Source: DAOMFB01 sp963721385 (GTDB taxonomy: Bacteria; Acidobacteriota; Thermoanaerobaculia; UBA5066). From it: a DNA stretch of 64,000 nt. The notes under the pieces were generated by a model. It saw nothing but the letters and a program-made list of their open reading frames with translations. It had not been told where the DNA came from and searched no databases. The stretch lies in the NCBI GenBank assembly GCA_963721385.1, contig CAVRJB010000008.1, forward strand, positions 62,001 through 126,000, given 5' to 3'. Position numbers and translations under genes: made by a program. This document shows, piece by piece, positions 59,526-64,000 of the stretch (the first letter of the stretch is position 1; every line of letters begins with the position of its first letter).

Positions 59526-60319
59526 AGCCGCGTCCTCGAGAAGATGGCCGCGGCGATCCGCGGAGGCCACGTCCGCGGAGCGAGCCGCCCCGCCGCGATC
59601 CAGAGCCGGTCGTGCCAGTCGGTCACGGCGAAGCTCTTCCTTCTGTCGAGCGCGCGGAGGCCCGCCTCCGCGACGGCCTCCGCGGTCATCTCGAAGAACG
59701 GCGTCGCCTCCGCCTCCTTCATCCCCGCCGTCGAGCAGAAGCGCGTCCGCGTGTAGCCCGGGCAGAGGGCTGTCACGGCCACGCCATCCCGCTTCGCCTC
59801 CTCGTGGAGGGCCAGCGTGAAACTCAGGGTGAAGGCCTTGCTCGCGGCGTAGGCGGCGAAGTACGGCATCGGAATGAACGCCGACGTCGACGCCACGTTG
59901 AGGATCGCCCCGCTCCGGCGCCCCGCCATCACGCGGAGGAAGCGGTGCGTCAGCTCGGCCGTCGCCTCGACGTTCAGCCGGAGGAGCTCGAGGAATCGCT
60001 CGTCCGGGAACTCGACCTGCGGCCCGTTCCAGCCGAACCCGGCGGCGTTGACGAGGAGGTCGACCCTCCGGCCCTCCCCTTCGGTCCGCGAGAAGAGCGT
60101 GGCCGCCGCGCCGGGGCGGGCGAGATCGAGAGGGATCGCCTCCGCGGCGACGCCGGCGTCCGCGCGGATCTCCGCGGCGATGCTCTCGAGCCTCCCCGCC
60201 GAGCGGGCGGCGAGGAAGAGCCGCGTTCCCCGCGCGGCCAGCTTCCGGGCGATCGCCTCGCCGATCCCGGACGACGCGCCCGTCACGAGCGCCCACGCGT
60301 CTTCGGTGACGCGGATCAC
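59522..60319 (-). CDS. Short-chain dehydrogenase/reductase
   Basis: A 265-residue classical SDR. The cofactor loop is TGASSGIGEAI, NAAGFGWNGP is the NAG motif, the serine is in NVASTSAF, and the catalytic YAASK is in YFAAYAASKAFTLSF. The reaction is oxidation or reduction of an alcohol or ketone with NAD(P). Substrate unknown. It overlaps the upstream lipoprotein gene by 4 bases and is the last gene of a four-gene operon. Confidence 0.9.
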   Translation of the reverse strand: MIRVTEDAWALVTGASSGIGEAIARKLAARGTRLFLAARSAGRLESIAAEIRADAGVAAEAIPLDLARPGAAATLFSRTEGEGRRVDLLVNAAGFGWNGPQVEFPDERFLELLRLNVEATAELTHRFLRVMAGRRSGAILNVASTSAFIPMPYFAAYAASKAFTLSFTLALHEEAKRDGVAVTALCPGYTRTRFCSTAGMKEAEATPFFEMTAEAVAEAGLRALDRRKSFAVTDWHDRLWIAAGRLAPRTWPPRIAAAIFSRTRL

Positions 60320-61239
60320 TTCGGGGCCGTCGTGGCTGTCGTCACCGCCGTCGCGGTCTCGGCTGTCGTGACTTCGGCGACGCGGTAACCGAGGAGGGTC
60401 TTCAGAACCTTCACGGGCGCGAAGAGGTCGAGGACCGGCGACGGCGCGGGCGACGGGAAGACCGCGAGGACGAGCGGGTTCTCTTCGTCGGCGAGGATCT
60501 CGAAGGTCCCGAACCAGCTCGAGGCCGGGACCGTCGTGACCTCGACGCTCTGCCCGTCGAGCCGGAGGGGGAAGCGCCGCGGCGCGCCCGCCTTCCAGAC
60601 GTCCGCCGCCTCGGGCCCGCCGTCTCCCGTCGTCATCTCCGACGCGCGGCGAAGGAGGAGTGACGCGGGCTCCCTGAGGAAGCGGCCTCCGAGCGTGAGG
60701 GGGACCTTCGCCTCCCGGCGTGAGAGGAGGTCGCGAAAGGCGCTCTTCGCGATCCAGAGTGCCGTCGAGCCGGCGAACGTGGCGTTCCCTTCCGGCCAGA
60801 GTCCCGGCAGGAGGTACGACGTCGCCGACGTGAAATCGGGGAAGAAGAGCTCGCCGCCGACCGTCCGTACCTCGTAGTCGGGCGGGAAGGCCGGGAGCGG
60901 TGTCGCGCCGGCGGGCGCGTTCGACCGGGCGCGGACCCAGTCCTCCCGCCGCCGCGCTGACGCGGCCTTCTCGACGCGAATCGAGCCGGTCCAGAGGAGA
61001 CGGAGCGCCCGGGCGTCGACGCCGAGCACCTCGACCTCGCGCCGGGCCGCCTCGGGCGTGTCCTCGACCTCGACACCCGGGAGGTTCGGGACGAGCGCCA
61101 ACGTCAGCCCCGTCCGAAGTGCGATCGTCGCCACCGGTGGGAGCGGCGTCCTCGACGGGCGGGAGGAGGCCGTCTCGGGCTGCCCGCAGGCGGCCGCCAC
61201 GGCGGCGGCTCCGAGGACGGCGAGCGGTCCACCCCTCAT
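60316..61239 (-). CDS. Lipoprotein of unknown function
   Basis: A 307-residue protein. The N-terminus (GGPLAVLGAAAVAAACGQPE) ends in a lipobox-like AAAC, so it is probably lipid-anchored. It contains several tryptophans and prolines and a beta-rich pattern (VKVPLTLGGRF-like strands), and ends with a threonine/alanine-rich tail. No family was recognised. It starts 4 nt after the DUF547 gene. Confidence 0.65.
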   Translation of the reverse strand: MRGGPLAVLGAAAVAAACGQPETASSRPSRTPLPPVATIALRTGLTLALVPNLPGVEVEDTPEAARREVEVLGVDARALRLLWTGSIRVEKAASARRREDWVRARSNAPAGATPLPAFPPDYEVRTVGGELFFPDFTSATSYLLPGLWPEGNATFAGSTALWIAKSAFRDLLSRREAKVPLTLGGRFLREPASLLLRRASEMTTGDGGPEAADVWKAGAPRRFPLRLDGQSVEVTTVPASSWFGTFEILADEENPLVLAVFPSPAPSPVLDLFAPVKVLKTLLGYRVAEVTTAETATAVTTATTAPK

Positions 61240-61243
61240 CCCG

Positions 61244-62071
61244 TCACCGGTTCGAGACGTCGTTCAGCCGCTGGTCGTACGGAAGCGCCTCGACGCGCGA
61301 GGCGAGGATCCGCTCGCGCCCCGGCCGATAGCGGTTGATCGCCTCGATCAGGAGACGGTCGCCCGAGACCGTCGCGGACTGCTGCTCTTCCCAGAGACCC
61401 CTCGCGTCGAGAATCACGCGCGTCACAAGGACGACCGGCGCGTCCGGCGTCCAGGCGACGTAGCGGGGGTTCTTCGCGAAGGCGCGCGCCGCCGCCTCGA
61501 GCTTCGGATCGAGGTCCTTCGGGTCCCACGCCTCGCGCGCGAGCGGAGGGCCGCCCCGCCGCCCGCGGACCATCGCGACGACCGGCCGCGGGTCCGGGTA
61601 ATCCCTCCGGAGAAGGGCCGCAACCCCGAGGAGCGACATCCGGCGCCCGCCGAAGACGAACTGCATGTGGTCGAGCTCGGAGCCCTTCTTTGTAAGGTCC
61701 TTCGGGACGCCGAGAGTCAGGACGCCGCGGAGAGCGGCGGCGTTGTGGGCGTTGATCCAGTAGGCGAGCTGGTCCTCGACCGTCGGGAAGAGGTGCGGCT
61801 GGCCGATCGGCGAGATCCGCGCGACCTCGCCAAGGTAGGCTTCGAGCGTCTCGTTCTCGCTGGCGACGGCGCCGTAGTCGACGAGGCCATCCTCGCTCAC
61901 GGCCTTTTCGAGGACCCGGCCGAGCATGGCGTGAGGGAAGCGCCCCGCCGACGGGACGTCACCCTCCGGCTTCTTCGGCGCCGGCGCGGCCGTGCTGCAC
62001 GCGAGCGCGAGAAGCGCTCCCCAAAGTGCGACGAGCCCGGCCGCGGGAAGGGGGCTGCGGGAAGGCGTCAC
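61244..62071 (-). CDS. DUF547 lipoprotein
   Basis: A 275-residue protein. The signal (VALWGALLALACST) ends in a lipobox. The DUF547 domain is marked by DQLAYWINAHNAAALRGVLT and later GRRMSLLGVAALLRRDYPD and DPRPVVAMVRG. DUF547 occurs in bacteria and plants and looks like a transglutaminase-like fold, but the function is unknown. It lies 9 nt after the enoyl reductase-like gene. Confidence 0.85.
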   Translation of the reverse strand: MTPSRSPLPAAGLVALWGALLALACSTAAPAPKKPEGDVPSAGRFPHAMLGRVLEKAVSEDGLVDYGAVASENETLEAYLGEVARISPIGQPHLFPTVEDQLAYWINAHNAAALRGVLTLGVPKDLTKKGSELDHMQFVFGGRRMSLLGVAALLRRDYPDPRPVVAMVRGRRGGPPLAREAWDPKDLDPKLEAAARAFAKNPRYVAWTPDAPVVLVTRVILDARGLWEEQQSATVSGDRLLIEAINRYRPGRERILASRVEALPYDQRLNDVSNR

Positions 62072-62080
62072 GGCGGCAGC

Positions 62081-62881
62081 TTAGCCGACCAGGTCTTCGG
62101 TGCCGTCGACGCCGAGGACGTTCCCCGTCATCCAGACGGTCTCCGGCCGGGCGACCGCCACGATGACCTTCGCGACGTCCTCGGGGGTCGTGAGACGGCC
62201 GGCGGGGTGGAGGGCGAGGCAGCGCTCGATCATCTGCTCGTTGCCGGGGATCTTCCGGAGCGCCGGCGTGTCGGTGACGCCCGCGCGGATGGCGTTGACG
62301 GCGATCTTCCGCTTCACGAGCTCCACGGCGAGCTGCCGGCAGTGGCTCTCGAGAGCGGCCTTGGCGGCCGAGACGGCGCCGTAGGAGTGCCAGATCCGGT
62401 GGCCGCCGGCGGACGTCATGGCGAAAACGTGCGCGCCCTCTTCCATGAGGCCCGCCGCGAGGACGTCCTGAACCCACCAGACGAGCGAGTGCGCCATGAC
62501 GTCGAGCGTCATCTCCATCTGCGCGGGGACGATTCGGTCCGACGCGCTCCCGGCCAGAAACGGCTTCAGCGTCCCGAAGGCGAGCGAGTGGAGGAGGACA
62601 TCGACCGCCCCGGGGTTCTCCTCCTCCTCGAGCGTCCTCGACATCGTCGCGATGACCTCGGCCCGTTTTTCCACGTCGGCAGCGTTGACGTTGAAGAACT
62701 CGGCCCGGGCGCCCGCCGAGTCGATCTCGCCCGTGATCCGTTCCACGTTCGGAAGCGTGGCCCGCCGGTCGAGGTGGACGCCGAAGACGTTGCGGCCCGC
62801 GCGGGCGAGCGCGACGGCGGCGGCCTCGCCGAAACCGGAGGAGGCACCGAGAACGAGGGCCCACTTCCTTTTTTCGGTCAT
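62081..62881 (-). CDS. Enoyl-ACP reductase-like SDR (FabI/FabL type)
   Basis: A 266-residue SDR. The cofactor site is LVLGASSGFGEAAA. Two features point to the enoyl-ACP reductase branch: LLHSLAFGTLKPF, and a catalytic tyrosine and lysine spaced by six residues (YGAVSAAK). These enzymes reduce the enoyl-ACP double bond in fatty acid elongation. The C-terminus (VWMTGNVLGVDGTEDLVG) also fits. It leads the operon with DUF547, lipoprotein and SDR genes. TATTTT on this strand ends 6 nt before the ATG. Confidence 0.75.
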   Translation of the reverse strand: MTEKRKWALVLGASSGFGEAAAVALARAGRNVFGVHLDRRATLPNVERITGEIDSAGARAEFFNVNAADVEKRAEVIATMSRTLEEEENPGAVDVLLHSLAFGTLKPFLAGSASDRIVPAQMEMTLDVMAHSLVWWVQDVLAAGLMEEGAHVFAMTSAGGHRIWHSYGAVSAAKAALESHCRQLAVELVKRKIAVNAIRAGVTDTPALRKIPGNEQMIERCLALHPAGRLTTPEDVAKVIVAVARPETVWMTGNVLGVDGTEDLVG

Positions 62882-62886
62882 AGGGG

Positions 62887-62893
62887 AAAAATA
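62887..62893. promoter_or_regulatory. Overlapping divergent -10 hexamers
   Basis: AAAAAT (plus strand) ends 6 nt before the GTG at 62899, and TATTTT (minus strand) ends 6 nt before the ATG at 62881. Both transcripts would be leaderless and they share the same A/T patch. Confidence 0.4.
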
Positions 62894-62898
62894 CCACC

Positions 62899-63834
62899 GT
62901 GGGACCGCCGACGTTCCGGGAACGGCTTCGGGCTGCGCGGGCGGCCCGCCGGCCGCTGCTTCTCGACGCCGCGATGGGGACCGAGCTCGCGCGCCGCGGT
63001 GTCAATACGAGCCCGCCCCTCTGGAGCGCCCGCGGCCTCTACGGCGATGCCGCGGTCGTCCAGGCGATTCATCGCGAGAACGCCCGCGCGGGCGCCGACG
63101 TCCTGACGGCGAATACGTTTCGGACTCACGCGCGAAACCTCCTCTCGACCGAGGAGCCCCGCCGCGTCTCGCAGCGGGCCCGTGAGCTGACGCTCTGGGC
63201 AGCGACCCTCGCCCGCGAGGGGGCGGGCGCCGCGGGCCGGAAGGACGTCCTCGTCGCCGGCTCGCTTTCCCCGCTCGAGGACTGCTACTCCCCCGAGCTG
63301 GTCCCCGACGACGGAACCCTCGCCCGCGAGCACGCCCTTCAGGCCGCAACACTGGCCGAGGGGGGCTGCGACCTGATCCTCGTCGAGACGATGAACACCG
63401 TCCGGGAGGCCGTCGCGGCGGCCCGCGCCGCGGCTGAGACCGGCCTCCCGGTCGCGGTGTCGCTGGTGACGGACGGCGACGGCCGGCTCCTTTCCGGGGA
63501 GCCGATTGCCGCCGCCGCCCGCGCGCTGCTCGATCTTCCCCGTCCGCCCGACCTCATCGGCGTCAACTGCGTCCCGGCGCGTCTGATCGGCGCCGATCTC
63601 CGGCGGCTCCGCGAAGCCGCCGCCGGCGTTCCGCTCGGCGTCTACGCGAATACGGGGCGAGCTCTCGACGAGGCGCGCGGGATCTTCACCGAGCCGACGC
63701 CCCCGGAAACCTACGCGGACCTCGCCGCCAGTTGGCTCGCCGGCGGCGGCATCGCCCTCCTCGGGAGTTGCTGCGGGACCACTTCGGCCCACACCCTCGC
63801 CCTCCGCCTGCTCATCGACAATCAGGGAAAGTAA
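62899..63834 (+). CDS. Homocysteine S-methyltransferase-like protein
   Basis: A 311-residue protein. The fold begins RRPLLLDAAMGTELARRG, with ENARAGADVLTANTFRTH following. The zinc cysteines are in LIGVNCVPAR and GSCCGTTSAH, the site of homocysteine/selenocysteine methyltransferases and of the MetH homocysteine domain. It transfers methyl groups from S-methylmethionine or betaine-like donors. Start is GTG. The 3' end overlaps the convergent partial gene. Confidence 0.9.
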   Translation: MGPPTFRERLRAARAARRPLLLDAAMGTELARRGVNTSPPLWSARGLYGDAAVVQAIHRENARAGADVLTANTFRTHARNLLSTEEPRRVSQRARELTLWAATLAREGAGAAGRKDVLVAGSLSPLEDCYSPELVPDDGTLAREHALQAATLAEGGCDLILVETMNTVREAVAAARAAAETGLPVAVSLVTDGDGRLLSGEPIAAAARALLDLPRPPDLIGVNCVPARLIGADLRRLREAAAGVPLGVYANTGRALDEARGIFTEPTPPETYADLAASWLAGGGIALLGSCCGTTSAHTLALRLLIDNQGK

Positions 63835-64000
63835 CCTCTTATCGTCTTGGGCCTCAGCTTCGGGTCGCGGAGCTTCACCTCGACGGTGCGGAACTCGTCC
63901 TCTCCCTTCTTCGAGTTCGTCAGGTACGTGACGAAGTACTGCGCCCGGAGCTCCGTCTCGATCCTCTGGTAGATCGCCGGCAGCTCGGCCGCCTTCCCGA
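63822..64000 (-). CDS. C-terminal end of VWFA-type protein (partial)
   Basis: About 58 residues before the stop. LRAQYFVTYLTNSKKGEDEF, then RTVEVKLRDPKLRPKTIRGY, is the ending typical of VWFA-related proteins common in Acidobacteriota, where a strand pattern leads to a final RPKTIRGY-like segment. The VWA domain itself is beyond the edge. Its stop overlaps the end of the homocysteine methyltransferase gene by 13 bases. Confidence 0.6.
   Translation of the reverse strand, partial: GKAAELPAIYQRIETELRAQYFVTYLTNSKKGEDEFRTVEVKLRDPKLRPKTIRGYFP

Noticed and set aside
1..64000. CRISPR arrays, rRNA, tRNA genes and an integron integrase
   Set aside because: No repeat-spacer pattern, no rRNA or cloverleaf sequence and no tyrosine recombinase with integron-type features were seen.

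Overview
The window is very GC-rich (roughly 70% by eye) and densely packed. Many starts are GTG or TTG, and many neighbouring genes overlap by 1-4 bases. The gene content points to an uncultured member of Acidobacteriota: a serine/threonine kinase with a proline-rich linker, the C-terminal end of a VWFA-type protein at the right edge, a secreted dipeptidyl peptidase IV, paired M16 peptidases, and the futalosine-pathway gene mqnD. This assignment is an inference. No rRNA or tRNA gene was seen. At least nine single-base indels break otherwise well-conserved frames, including murF and glmS, so the sequence probably comes from an error-prone draft assembly.

Layout. 1-12.2 kb: partial radical SAM enzyme, membrane Ser/Thr kinase, CsgG-like secreted protein, Smr protein, KAS III-family synthase, an ATP-grasp/membrane protein pair, purE, a phosphatase-like secreted protein, murF, a second ATP-grasp protein and a divergent esterase. 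12.2-20 kb: a kinase-TPR protein, then an operon of an active and a zinc-site-less M16 peptidase followed by dipeptidyl peptidase IV. 20-24 kb: gluzincin peptidase, metallo-beta-lactamase-fold protein, phage tail-tube-like protein and a small unknown protein. 24-28.3 kb: an integron cassette array with no integrase (CALIN), made of attC sites alternating with small genes of visibly lower GC; one attC is split by an IS3-family element. 28.3-35 kb: a run of small single-domain enzymes (VOC, SRPBCC, DinB, SnoaL, cupin, RidA, thioesterase), two of them preceded by what look like decayed attC sites. 35-43.6 kb: OsmC, aldehyde dehydrogenase, a nucleotidyltransferase/transferase fusion and a membrane glycosyltransferase in one operon, divergent from a glycosyltransferase/polysaccharide deacetylase pair; then truA. 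43.7-51 kb: thioredoxin-TPR protein, hydrolase, DUF4149-like protein, mqnD, a strong transcription unit for a 20-residue lysine-rich peptide, and a PadR operon. 51-64 kb: PcrA/UvrD helicase, DUF2142-like membrane protein, glmS-glmU-TPR operon, Nudix hydrolase, an enoyl reductase-like/DUF547/lipoprotein/SDR operon, a homocysteine S-methyltransferase and the partial VWFA-type protein.

Transcription. Many first-in-operon chromosomal genes have a -10-like hexamer ending only 6-9 nt before the start codon and no Shine-Dalgarno sequence, as expected for leaderless mRNAs. The cassette genes and operon-internal genes more often carry GGAGG-type sites. This signal was used to choose several starts.

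Functionally, glmS and glmU make UDP-GlcNAc for cell wall and polysaccharide and murF uses cell-wall precursors. The 35-41 kb glycosyltransferases, sugar transferase-like fusion and NodB deacetylase suggest surface polysaccharide work. The cassette region looks like a reservoir of acquired small-molecule and stress functions.
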